This document shows, in pieces, positions 49,832 through 60,500 of a DNA stretch of 64,000 bases. Position 1 is the first letter of the stretch, and each line of letters starts with the position of its first letter. Origin of the DNA: Epiperipatus broadwayi (taxonomy: Eukaryota > Onychophora > Udeonychophora > Euonychophora > Peripatidae). A program made the position numbers and the translations under genes. Where the stretch lies: contig JAQFVV010006197.1 of assembly GCA_028023455.1 (NCBI GenBank), positions 18,411,254-18,475,253 of the forward strand, given 5' to 3'. The notes below the pieces were generated by a model. That model was given only the letters and a program-made list of their open reading frames with translations, was not told the origin of the DNA and ran no database searches.

Positions 49832-50200
49832 TGTCTGTGCATGTATAATATACATACATGAATGTGAATAAAGATTAGTTTTACTATGTAAATATGTGCA
49901 GACAGTACATGAATAAATTATCTTTTTGTTGTATTAAACTATTCTAGAAAATCTGCATATGCCAATGCAAATGAGAAACAAGCATAATTGGATTCTTGTA
50001 TAAACATCCCTGCTAGGATTTATTTGCATTTAATAAAAGCCATTATGTATTATGAAGAGGCCAATGTGTATAATAAGGAGGCTAATATGTGTGAAATGAA
50101 GCAATAAGTGCATAATAAATGTATGATTTGCATATTAAGGTGACAGCTGATAGTCTGTATAATGGTGTTATAATGGATTTTTGTTCCTAACATATATATA
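49832..50200 (+). repeat. Partial LTR related to the 9.6-10.0-kb Gypsy LTR
   Basis: Starts TGTCTGTGCATG at 49,832 after AAGTGGAC and matches the reverse complement of 9,612-10,030 over most of its length, sharing TGCAGACAGTACATGAATAA and TATTCTAGAAAATCTGCATA-like blocks (also inverted). The similarity ends near 50,200 at an (AT)n tract. No internal Gypsy coding region was recognised upstream, so this is a truncated or partial 3' end, or a damaged solo LTR. Confidence 0.7.
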
Positions 50201-52788
50201 TATATTGAGCCGGATTGATTTCCGATTCAATGGTTTTATTACTAAAATTAAAAAGCGAAAACAACTGCATTTTCATTAAATGTCTAATGCTCAATTTTTT
50301 TATTATTATTTAAAATACATACGCATTTATATTTTAAAATAGATTATTTAATGTTTATAAAAGTGATTGTAAAATAGTTTACTTTCACCGTCTGTTTTAA
50401 TCAATTTGATTAAAAACAGGCAAGCTTGCTAATTATATATTCCTGTTGCTTTTATTGTAATTATTTTTAAAGTTAATTCTAAAAAGCGAAGATTTAGTTT
50501 TGTATTTGTCGTTTTTGTTTCAATTATCCCTGGTTGGAAGTCTTAAATTAGATTGAGCGGGAAATTAATTTTTGCCCTGCCTGGAATATAGAATGGACAC
50601 TAATGAAAGTTTTGCACGGGAAATGTAGCGAGGCAACGATAGCCCACCAATTTAGGGAGAGAGAAGAGATTCATTATTAGATACACACTTGGATTAAGGC
50701 CTGCTAAGAGTCAGATGGTTTTGAGCTGTTCAGACGTTTTATTGCCTACTAAAAACTTAAATAATTATTGACAAACTTCGTTGCTGTGCAAGATGTCAAA
50801 ATCTACCGCTGTGAGTTTTGCAATCATTAGAATGTCTTGCTAATTTAAACAAAGGACGGACCCACACCTACCAGCTCTCCTTCAGTCATGTCATGAGCCT
50901 CTAAAATAAACACTGCCTCTACCTTGCCGCTGTCAAAGGACCTGAAAGATGAACTATTATCAAAAGTGCGCACTCGTCACTAAATCACTAGGACTCTGCC
51001 TTACCGTAAGCTAAACTTTTTCCTATTCTAGCCAGGGTAAATAAATTGCGTTTAATTAAATCTCCGCTCAATCTAATGATAAATATATTTTAAAATGGTA
51101 TTAATTGTTTTTTTTTTTAATTATTTATTATCTGTATGTACTCTTTTCTAGTATTTAAAGTGTGTCTTGGAATCTTAGTTTTAAGATTCCAAGTTTGTTT
51201 GCAATTTTCGTTTATCAGGGGGTGCATAAGGTGATTGTATTTTATATGTTTAATATATACCTGATTATTTCGTTAACTATTACAAAACACATTGGCAGTT
51301 TTCGTAATCTTTATTTATTTACCTGCCCTTAGTTGTACAATAAAGAATCTTTAAACATGTTTCGTTTGCGCTGTTTGTGCAAACAACAAAATCTTTTTGC
51401 TGGCTATTTGTCAAGTTATTTCTTCGGGTTGTCTGAAAATAGTCTATTTCTTTCTGGATTACGTAAGATCGTAATCAAGTATCTGTTGCTGTCTTGTAGG
51501 TGAGATCAACCACGTTTACTTTGAATGTAGTATTACGCGCAGCACTCCTGCAGCGTTTTAACGACAGTAATTAGAATATTACTGCTCGGACGTCTGAGCT
51601 GGTTACGTTGATTTCCAGCGGGACAGTAACTGTTTTATTATCCCTGATTCAGGAAGATAGGGTTGTTGTTTGTTTTTGTAATTTTACAACTGGCCAGCAA
51701 GAAGATATTATCCTAACCATTTCTTATATTTTAAGTGAGAGAATTTTATTGCCAAAATATTTAATGCCTTCATGTTTGTCGTACTCTTGTGCACTCTCTG
51801 GTAAATATACATATGTTAACATAAGTCACTTTTATATTCATGGCTAGATATCTTTACTATATTGTCTAACTTATAAAATTAATAAATTGTTTAAATTTAT
51901 TTGGCTGATGTTTGTCTTTGTGCTTTGATTTCTCAGCTGTCTAAATAATATTTAAGATATCTTGTTCCTCCCTGAGTGTAGTTCGGTGCCTTTTGATTCG
52001 CATATCCTGTCCACCCTAAAATAAATGTCTAGTTCCTATGTTCGAACTAGTGGCGCCCCCGGGGTCAGTATATGCGAATCTCAAATATCTTTCTCCCATT
52101 ACATATATATATACTATAGTTATTCCCAAATAGCAGCATAAAGGACTTTTTTCAATTAATACATACTGCAATAGAAATATATTTACTGAGCATATGGAGA
52201 AAAAGACAAGAAGACTCTAGAGACTTCTATTAAAATATGTTCTCATTATTCCACTAGTTATTTTTTTCTTCTTTGTTATTAATACTAAATAAATTTATTT
52301 TGTTACAATAAACTTACACTTAGATTTATTTAAAATTAATCAATACTGTCTGACTGGTATTCAAATACATTTAGGACATAGCAATAAGTAAAATGATTAT
52401 TGATATCATCTTTGACAGTATAATTAATGTATTCTAAGATAAAAATATTCTTAACATTGCAAAATAAAAAATGGATATTTCAGATCACTTTTTCAAAAAC
52501 TGAAAAATGGATATTTGAGTGGCATATTGTTAGTATTAAAAAAAAAAAAGACTCCACAAAACAGAAGAAATGATAAAAATAAAGATAATAGTAATAACTT
52601 ATACTAATAAAAATTCCCAAGAGAATAGGGAAAAACATCCCATTATTAACAAAAAAAAAAAAATTGCAATTAATAATACTTAAAACTATAATCTAAACAT
52701 GGCATAACTGTATCTACAGTATTTATCAAGAAAATAACAATTGTAATGTAAAATCTCCAATGTAAAATTTAAGCTACCAAATATTTAT
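50201..52788. other. Less A+T-rich non-coding block with primer-site-like motif
   Basis: Between 50,560 and 51,650 the sequence is visibly richer in G, C and CpG than its surroundings and carries two AATAAA signals (50,906 and about 51,341), suggesting LTR or untranslated sequence. At 51,995-52,080 a 15-base inverted repeat (GATTCGCATATCCTG, one mismatch) brackets ACTAGTGGCGCCCCCGGGG at 52,047, a motif close to ACTAGCTGGCGCCCGGGG at 38,754. No gene was identified. Confidence 0.4.
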
Positions 52789-53886
52789 ACATCTGGGTCT
52801 CGTTTTACGCGATAGATAGGTTCCTCAGAAAACACGTGCAAACGAAATCGCGCAAAAATAGACGTAACTTACATTGAAAAAGGGGGGATGCGGTCTGTGA
52901 TTTTTCAAAATTCGCGTAAAAGCAAAGCACCAACATAAAATTACTTTAAAATTCGCGCAAAAAAAATATAAGGAAATAAAATATGACTAATAAAAAATTT
53001 CAAATTTAAAAAAAAATGATACAAGACAAACTTTTTTTAACTATAATATTTAATTTTATTCAAAATAATATATTTTTATGCATAATTTACAGTACAGTAA
53101 TTGACAGTTTTTATACACGTTTTAATTATTATAGCTATTTTCTGAAAGACACGTTCATTTGCAAACAACTAGCGCCAACTTCACACTCATGTTGTAACAG
53201 TGGTTTTCTGGTGACAACGTAATTAGTATTTAATCTTTGAAACGATGATTTTATTAATTGTTTATGAAACTAACAACTAAAAATTAAATTCTTATTTTTA
53301 TCTTTAATTTTCAATTCGGTTTAAAAATCAAATTTCACATTAATTTCAAGTCGCAGTAAGTAATTTTTAAATTGTTAATTACAATTAAAAATCAGATTTT
53401 AATTGTCAAATTTAATTATCCCCACTGCTATTATTGACCTTTTAAAAATAAACTTGTGGACCCTAAATGATTAATAATTGAGTACGTTCTTTTTTAAAAA
53501 GCAAAAACAGAATGTGATTTAAAATGCAAAATTAACACGTACAATGTTTGAACAAATTTACATTATAATCATGTAAAATTTAATGTGTGTATACATAAAA
53601 TGTGGAAATTATGATTCTAATTTCATTATTGCATAAAATCTTACTATTATAAAGCACTGAAAATATTGAAATTACTAAGATGAAAGTCGAATTCCAATAA
53701 TGTGCTATTACTTTCAATATAACGTAAGTGCACGAAATTTATTATTTAAATTAATAGCGCATTATCGGAGTTCATACATGTGGGTCTCTTTTTACGCGGA
53801 CTTATTTAACACACTTCGGGTAAAACACGAATCGTGTAACTTCAAAATCGTCTTAAATAAGTCCACGTAAAAAGAGACCCAGATGT
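52789..53886. mobile_element. Non-autonomous TIR DNA transposon with TA target site
   Basis: The ends are inverted complements: ACATCTGGGTCTCGTTTTAC at 52,789 and GTAAAAAGAGACCCAGATGT ending at 53,886, both flanked by TA (52,787-52,788 and 53,887-53,888). TA duplication suggests the Tc1/mariner-IS630 group, but no transposase frame survives. The last 111 bp (53,776-53,886) are themselves a hairpin with 34-base arms starting ACATGTGGGTCTC, so either the 3' TIR has been duplicated inwards or a small MITE of the same family sits there. Confidence 0.75.
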
Positions 53887-53888
53887 AT

Positions 53889-54273
53889 ATTGGAAGTGCA
53901 ATGGATTGATAAATTTGACTATTTTCAAATAATTTATCTAAAAGAATATGACAATAAAAGTCCAATTACCAAAATTTTTGCAAAATTAATTGCTAATTGA
54001 AGAAAAGTCTTTAATTTTTTAATAGACTTGTAAACAGCAGGATTCATTAAATAAAATAGATGCAAGTAATAACCATTACACATACTCTTGTCCATATCTT
54101 GTGTAATATTAGATAGATTAGATATTCGATATACAGAGACAGTTTTATCATTCACAAATGCAACATAAAATGACTGAATCATTCTAATTGGTATTAATAC
54201 ATATGTATATTATGGATCAAAAGATGTAGGCATTGTTTTATGAATTTATGACATTCACACATCCCTTTTCAAT
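53889..54273. other. Spacer between transposon and RTE element
   Basis: Non-coding A+T-rich sequence. An 82-codon minus-strand frame (54,182-53,934) has no recognisable features. Confidence 0.4.
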
Positions 54274-54285
54274 AAATAATCTAGT
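54274..54285. repeat. Target-site duplication, left copy of RTE insertion
   Basis: AAATAATCTAGT, identical to 57,570-57,581 at the other end of the LINE. The pair fixes both ends of the insertion. Confidence 0.9.
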
Positions 54286-54299
54286 CATCATCATCATCA

Positions 54300-55055
54300 T
54301 CAACTATTATCAATCCACTGCAGGATGAAGGTCTCTCCAAGTTTAATCCATCTTCTCCGACCTTTAGCTTCTCTTCTCCACAACACCCCTGCACATTTTC
54401 TTATTTCATCCATCCATCTCACATGTGGTCTCTTTCTGGGTCTTTTACAATCTCTTGGAATCCAGTTTAAAATTTCAATTGTCCATCTATTATCATCTCT
54501 TCTAACAATATGTCCAGCCCAACTCCATTTCAATCTTTTAATTTTTTCAATAAGGTCAGTAACACCTGTTTGTTGTCTTACCCATACATTGCGTTTTCGA
54601 TCTCTTCTTGTTACTCCCAACATACATCTCTCCATACTCCTTTGAGTGGTTTGAAGTCTCTGTATTGCTCTTCTATTAAGTGTCCAAGTCTCAGATCCAT
54701 AAGTCAGAACTGGTAAAATACATTTGTTAAAAACCATCCTTTTCAAACACGTAGGCATATTTCCTTTTAGTATCAAGTTATTTCTACCAAAAGCACTCCA
54801 ACCAAGTTTAATTCTATGATTAATTTCCTCCATTATGTTTCCATCTGTATTAATAATCTGACCAAGGTATTTGTAACTGTTAACTTCTTCTAATTCTTCA
54901 TAATCAATCTTTATTTTCATATTTTGAGCAAATCGATTAAACATTACTTTAGTCTTTTTAACACATATCATTAGTCCTACTTTCCTACTTTCATCTGATA
55001 ATTCCTGCAACATTTCCTGCAGATCTGAAGCATTATTTGCCAAAACAAACATCAT
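54300..55055 (-). CDS. RTE LINE: reverse transcriptase thumb and C-terminus
   Basis: 251 codons. ANNASDLQEML follows motif C. KYLGQIINTDG is motif D/E, then LTYGSETWTLNRR and the C-terminal WAGHIVRRDDNRW, RPRKRPHVRW and LQW, all standard in RTE proteins. The stop TGA at 54,300-54,302 merges into the TGA repeat tail, so the 3' untranslated region is essentially absent. The plus-strand open frames over this interval are shadows. Confidence 0.85.
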   Translation of the reverse strand: MMFVLANNASDLQEMLQELSDESRKVGLMICVKKTKVMFNRFAQNMKIKIDYEELEEVNSYKYLGQIINTDGNIMEEINHRIKLGWSAFGRNNLILKGNMPTCLKRMVFNKCILPVLTYGSETWTLNRRAIQRLQTTQRSMERCMLGVTRRDRKRNVWVRQQTGVTDLIEKIKRLKWSWAGHIVRRDDNRWTIEILNWIPRDCKRPRKRPHVRWMDEIRKCAGVLWRREAKGRRRWIKLGETFILQWIDNS

Positions 55056-55413
55056 CTGTGAAATCTAAATGACTTAAATACTCTCCATTTACATTCACTC
55101 CTTTAGTTTCCCATTTTAATCCACAAAATACTTCTTGCAGCACTGCTGTAAAAAGTTTTGGAGATATGGAATCACCTTGTCTTACACCTTTCTCAATGTT
55201 GATTTTTCCAGTGTCATTATGTAATCTAATTGTTGCTGTTGCATTTTTATAAATATTCTTTAAAATATGACAATATCCTGGATCTATACCTTGATGATCC
55301 AATGCTTTAATCACTGAAGAAATGTGTATAGAATCGAATGCCTTTTCATAATCTAAAAATCCAAAACATAATGACAACTCATATTCGTTTGTCCTTTCTA
55401 TGACTTCTCTCAA
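55033..55413 (-). CDS. RTE LINE: reverse transcriptase part 2 (motifs A, B, C)
   Basis: 126 codons. Motif A is LDYEKAFDSI (catalytic Asp), motif B is VRQGDSISPKLF, and motif C is FTDDV. The usual RTE motif C is FADD; here Ala is replaced by Thr, but both aspartates remain. The frame breaks right after motif C at about 55,045, and the next segment picks up in another frame. Confidence 0.85.
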   Translation of the reverse strand: MREVIERTNEYELSLCFGFLDYEKAFDSIHISSVIKALDHQGIDPGYCHILKNIYKNATATIRLHNDTGKINIEKGVRQGDSISPKLFTAVLQEVFCGLKWETKGVNVNGEYLSHLDFTDDVCFGK

Positions 55414-55427
55414 TACCTGGATATGAT

Positions 55428-56543
55428 CTATTGTACTAAAACCATTTTAAATCCAGCTTGTTCTCTTGGTTGGTGAAAATCCAAAGTTCTCTGTAGACGA
55501 GTTGTAATTATCTTGGTAAAAATTTTATATAAAACTGATAAAAGGCTGATAGGTCTGTAATTTCTAATATCTTCTTTATCACCTTTTTTAAATATTAATA
55601 TTATTACTGCATTCTTCCAATCTTCCGGTACATCTTTATCATTTAGACATTTGGTATATAACTTTGCTAAAATTGTTTCTATTTCTTCACCTGCTTCTTT
55701 TAATATATCAATTATAATTCCATCATTTCCTGGAGCCTTTCCTTTCTTCATACATTTAATTGCATGTCTCACTTCTTCATTTAAAATTCTGGGCAATTTG
55801 GAAGACGTAATAGATATAGGAGGTACTTGTTCTTTATTACTATATAATTCTTGATAAAAATCTTCTACCAATTTCATGATGTCATCTCTCTTTTTAGTAA
55901 TAATTCCATCTTTTTTTCTTATTGCAGATATAAATTTCCTACCAATACCAAAATGTTGTTTAACATTCTTGAGACTTTTACTTTCTTCTACAGCTTTCCT
56001 TGCTATTTCACAGTTATACTTTCTTATATCATTTTCAACTCTTTTCCGTACCATTTTACAAAATTCGAGATATTCAATTCTTTTTAATACATCATTTTTG
56101 TATATCTTCATATTCCTTCTTTTCTTCATAAATTCTCTAGTCTCAATAGAAATTTTATTAGTCAATTGCTGCTTTTTTCTACCAGCTATCTTTGTTGCAG
56201 TTTTTAAAAGTGTATCAGTTATTTTCATATTAATTTCATTCAAATCTGAATCATGTTCAAAATCTCCTAACACTTGAAACCTATTTGTAAGTTCTAATTT
56301 AAATTCATTAGAATGTTTCTGAAGATTAGGAATATCAACTGTAAATATTGTTTTTCTTAATAATTTTTGTCTCTCTAGTTTTACATTAACACGTAACTTA
56401 CACCTTATTAATCGATGATCACTTCCTGTGTTAAATTTATTAAGAACATTACAATCTTGAAATATGTATTTTCTATTAGTCAAAATATAATCCAATTCTG
56501 CTGTACCTTCATTTGGATGTTTCCATGTCCATTTTTTTCTCAA
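55428..56543 (-). CDS. RTE LINE: endonuclease end, linker, reverse transcriptase part 1
   Basis: 371 codons. It begins with the endonuclease end (ELDYILTNRK, then GSDHRLIRCKL with the catalytic His), then a basic, helical linker, then the reverse-transcriptase fingers (KAPGNDGI, ILIFKKGDKEDIRNYRPISL, the family's motifs 0-2). The segment overlaps the previous frame across an A7 run and ends at a frameshift near 55,430, just after REQAGF, where one added or missing base moves the reading to 55,413. Everything up to that point is intact. Confidence 0.85.
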   Translation of the reverse strand: MRKKWTWKHPNEGTAELDYILTNRKYIFQDCNVLNKFNTGSDHRLIRCKLRVNVKLERQKLLRKTIFTVDIPNLQKHSNEFKLELTNRFQVLGDFEHDSDLNEINMKITDTLLKTATKIAGRKKQQLTNKISIETREFMKKRRNMKIYKNDVLKRIEYLEFCKMVRKRVENDIRKYNCEIARKAVEESKSLKNVKQHFGIGRKFISAIRKKDGIITKKRDDIMKLVEDFYQELYSNKEQVPPISITSSKLPRILNEEVRHAIKCMKKGKAPGNDGIIIDILKEAGEEIETILAKLYTKCLNDKDVPEDWKNAVIILIFKKGDKEDIRNYRPISLLSVLYKIFTKIITTRLQRTLDFHQPREQAGFKMVLVQ

Positions 56544-57243
56544 AAAATGAATTCATAATATAAAGTTTTTCTTTTTCTGCAAACTCCACAAGTCTATGTC
56601 CTCTCTCATTTCTATTACCATAACCAAAATTACCTACAGCAATTTCATCTTTCATTTGTCTACCTATTCTAGCATTAAAGTCTCCCATAACAATTTTAAA
56701 ATGTTGTTTATTCTGATCAAAAGCCTTTTGTACATCCATATAAAAATCTTCTACTACTTCATCACTATGAGAACTTGTTGGGGCATAAACCTGAATTATC
56801 TGCATTTGGTATCTGCTATTAAGTTGTATAACTAATCTTGCCACTCTGTCCGATACACCATCAATCTCCACAATATTGTTCTTCCACTTTTTATTTATAA
56901 TGAATCCTACTCCACTTGTATTTCCAATATGTGTGCCTTTATAATAGAGTATATGTCCACTTTTTAAATCAATTGTCTCTTCACCTTTTCTTCTAACTTC
57001 ACAAAGTCCAATAATGTCCCATTTAATATAAGAGAGTTCTTCTTCTAATTCTTGCAATCTTCCTTCACTTGAAAGTGATTTGCAGTTGTAAGTACCTAAA
57101 TAAAAAGTCGTCATCAAATGGCAGCCTGGGTCCATAATCAGGGGATTCTTAGCACCCTCCGCCTTCGGCCACCAACCGCTGCTTTGGTTGGTGACTTTAC
57201 AGCCTCCTGGGAATAAGGGCCATGCTTTATTTTTGTCTGTCAT
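56509..57243 (-). CDS. RTE LINE: apurinic-type endonuclease domain
   Basis: The first part of the LINE frame has 244 codons from ATG at 57,243. It nicks target DNA to start insertion. Catalytic landmarks of the APE-like endonuclease fold are visible: GTYNCKSL (Asn), LCEVRR (Glu, about residue 82), VYAPTSSHSD, and MGDFNARIG (Asp/Asn, about residue 189). The closing SDH motif lies in the next frame segment. Near 56,530 the frame shifts at an A7 run, after which the continuation is read from 56,543. The frame contains no earlier stop. The start is the first ATG after the leader; an upstream start cannot be excluded. Confidence 0.85.
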   Translation of the reverse strand: MTDKNKAWPLFPGGCKVTNQSSGWWPKAEGAKNPLIMDPGCHLMTTFYLGTYNCKSLSSEGRLQELEEELSYIKWDIIGLCEVRRKGEETIDLKSGHILYYKGTHIGNTSGVGFIINKKWKNNIVEIDGVSDRVARLVIQLNSRYQMQIIQVYAPTSSHSDEVVEDFYMDVQKAFDQNKQHFKIVMGDFNARIGRQMKDEIAVGNFGYGNRNERGHRLVEFAEKEKLYIMNSFFEKKMDMETSK

Positions 57244-57569
57244 AATTGTATATATGTATTGGAAAAATATTTATCATTTACACAAACATTCATTCTGCCT
57301 TATCAGGCACTGAGAAGAAAGACCATGGCGTTTCTTGATCTTAAACTCAGAGGTAAAAAGCCAATAAACTCACCACGCTGGCTAATGCGTGTTGGTGAGC
57401 AGCCCATCCATGTTCGTATACTATATGAATAATCACATAGTAATAACAGCTGCAACGACAAGAACGTATGGTGTAGACATTAGGAATTTGCCCTGCTTGG
57501 TTCCTTTAAGGCCCCCAAGAAGAATCAAAGGGTCTCCTTTCAGTTAATAGTAAACTCTTTTCTGCAGCC

Positions 57570-57581
57570 AAATAATCTAGT
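57570..57581. repeat. Target-site duplication, right copy of RTE insertion
   Basis: AAATAATCTAGT, identical to 54,274-54,285. The LINE 5' end begins GGCTGCAGAAAAG on the minus strand immediately inside it. Confidence 0.9.
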
Positions 57582-60500
57582 AATATAGCTTATACATGAA
57601 AGATTTATATTAAGAGAGTAAAAAGTATATAACTATTATTATGTTAATTAAGAGGAAAAAACCAAATTGTTTCAATGCATTGTCAAACCCGTGTTGTTAA
57701 ATAGTTAAAAAAAAAAAAAAGAATAATAAAAAAATATTTTGTATTTTAGCAAAAAAATAAATTGAATGACTAATCATTGACATTAAATCGTCAGTAATGA
57801 AGACTTAGCCCCTATCCAGTAAATTTTAGCTCTTAAGTTATCATTCTACCATTGTTATACTAAGCAGAGTTTTGATTTTAATAAGATTATCATCATTGTT
57901 ATCTAAAATAAAAGAAGTCAGGTAAAATCAATCAGCAGACATTGGAGAACAGTGATGATAAAATGTTATGTAGATGTATTCATAATCTCCCAATAAATTT
58001 TGCTACACAGAATAATATTTCTCCTGAATTGTCAATCATTCTAAAACAAATAGAAAAATACTAATAATTTGATTTTGACTATCCAATCTGAAGATTTTGC
58101 ACAATCAATGAAAAATTGTATTCAATGTGAGACAAAAATACAAAAGCATCCTTATTTTCATAATTAATCAAATATTCTAAATTACAATGATGTTTGTCCA
58201 TTATTCTCAGATAAATTTAAATCAGAAGATAAGTTGTGAGTGTGATTCTTGTCCTTTTATAATTTCCACTGTATTTCATAGTAGATTCTAATATAAAAAA
58301 CTTTTGTTAACTAACAATTTGAATGAATCTGAAGTTTTTATATATACACATACACTTAAATGAGGTTTTTCCAAAACCCTTCATAGAGAATCAGTATAGA
58401 AGACGATATTTACTACAATTTATTTCCAATTGCTGGCTGATGATGGTTGAATGATTTTTCCATTCTTGTTTTAATCTCAGCTAAAAATATTTAACTATCT
58501 ATTTACTAATCAATATTTGACAGTTAGTTTGATAGTCTACCTAAACCCAAAATCGGATTTTCTGTTGAAAAAATATGCAATTTACACAATCTGGAATTGA
58601 ACCCAAGCCACAGACATGTTAGGTTGATATGCTACTAGTGCATCACAAGACCTTTATATATATTTATTTTTTTAAGTTAATAGAAACTTTAAAATTAAAA
58701 GAATGTTCATATCAACATAATAGCATTATATAAAATAAAACTGCATTTGAATAAACATTTTAGTGACAGATATCATATTTCAAAAGAAACAGAGTATTGA
58801 TATTAACTTAATTTAGAATGATGAAGTAAAATAAATAATTAATTGTTGCTCCTTGTAAAAGTATGTATATAATTAAGCAATTAAAAATAAAATTTAAATC
58901 TTTATCATTTGTTTCTAGTAAAATTCATTATATAAAAAAATTTAAAATTTTAATTATAATTGAATTTTTAAAAAAATTTTTGCATGAGAAAAATATAATA
59001 TTCTGACAAAATTGTAAATATATGAGAATTATAAAATATTTATAACAAATAAATTAAAAAGATTGCATCTATTAAAAATAAAAATTATAAATAAACACCA
59101 ATGTATATATTGAAGCTATATATATATGTGCATACATATATATACTTCATGTTCGAATGTTAAAAATTATGAATAAAATTTTAATTTAAAAAATAAATTT
59201 TTATAAATAAAAATTAAATATCTATTATAAATGCACAGATAAATGTATGTGGTATAATTAATTATAAAATTATTTTTGTTAATTGTAAAATATTTTCTAA
59301 AATTTAAAAAGATATTTGATTCTAAATTTTAATTAAAAGTAGTTTCAAAGAAAAAAGTATTTTCATTTAATAATAAAAAAAGGTGGAAATGACATTCTAG
59401 AAAAAGTAATTAAAATGCTTGTAAACAGATTACTAAATTAAGTTTAAGGAGATAAATAATTAAAATAATTTAATTAAAAAGGCTGTTATTCCCACTCAAA
59501 AATAAGAGCTTGCAAATAGAGTATTGGTTAAATAAACTCGGACCTCAATGAAAGTAATGGAGTTATTTATATTCATTAAGTCAGAGGATCCAAATGACAA
59601 GGGATCGATCTGAATTTTACTGATAAGATAGCTTCAAACCATACAAATAGTGCTGAAATTGCATTCATAATTATTCTATTTTGATTCTGCGAGTGATTAT
59701 AATTTTACCATTATTATTATTCTGTCTTAATTAATTCTTATCTGATAGTTCCAGAAAGTCTATAATGCAAGAATAGAGAAGCCATTATTTGCTTCACTCT
59801 GTCAAGCTGAAAACCTATTGATGAGTCCCAAGAAAGAAGCCGTCAACAATAGAAGAAACCATCTAAACATGCATCCATTATGTATCCACCTGATATGAGT
59901 AAAAATCTGATTTCCAATACCACCGGAAGCACCATCCGTAAACCAAGATAAAATCAGTGCCGAAATTCTAATAAAGACTGAATGCCAATTAAACCTTCAC
60001 CCACCATTGTATGGTAAAGAATCAACTCTGCAAATACCTAAGAAGTGAACATAAACTGCTAAGTTGAAAGAATAAGTATAATTTTTAAACTAATAATTAG
60101 TTAATTATTATCTCTGATCTAATAAAATATGTTAATGAATAGTTAAGTAATTAGTCTGTTTATGAGCAGGTCTAGTCAGCGATAAGTGTACACAAATTAT
60201 TCTATAAAAGCAATTAGCTTATAATTGTGATCTCTTGCCATGCTACTAAATGTTGGTATGTTATTCAGTTATTTCCACTTTATTTATTTAATTAATAATA
60301 GTTTAAATCAGTAAAATTATGAATGGGAAGAAAGCCTGCTACTTAGATAAGCTAGGTTGGGGTTCTGTTAAACAGATGTCAGTTTTAGCTAACTAGTCGT
60401 GTTCGAATTATTATTATGATGAGAAGATTTGACTGGTATCTGTCAATTCAGGTTATGAGTTACATCTGATTCTCATTCTTATGTAACGTGTTAATATTAG

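Larger units (their letters stand above)
54286..57569 (-). mobile_element. Full-length RTE-type LINE
   Basis: A 3,284-bp minus-strand non-LTR retrotransposon bounded by perfect 12-bp target duplications. It has a 5' leader of about 326 bp (57,569-57,244), one long endonuclease plus reverse-transcriptase reading frame split by three frameshifts, almost no 3' untranslated region, and a (TGA)n-like 3' tail (54,286-54,300). That tail and the compact layout are typical of the RTE clade. It lies within the first TERT intron seen here, in TERT orientation. The precise duplication marks it as the youngest insertion that I can date by structure. Confidence 0.93.

Noticed and set aside
54325-56835. Plus-strand open frames across the RTE element
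   Set aside because: They are complements of the minus-strand LINE protein and carry no motifs of their own.
58588-58651. tRNA-Met gene
   Set aside because: The D-arm and B-box resemble a tRNA, but the acceptor stem does not pair and the anticodon stem is poor.
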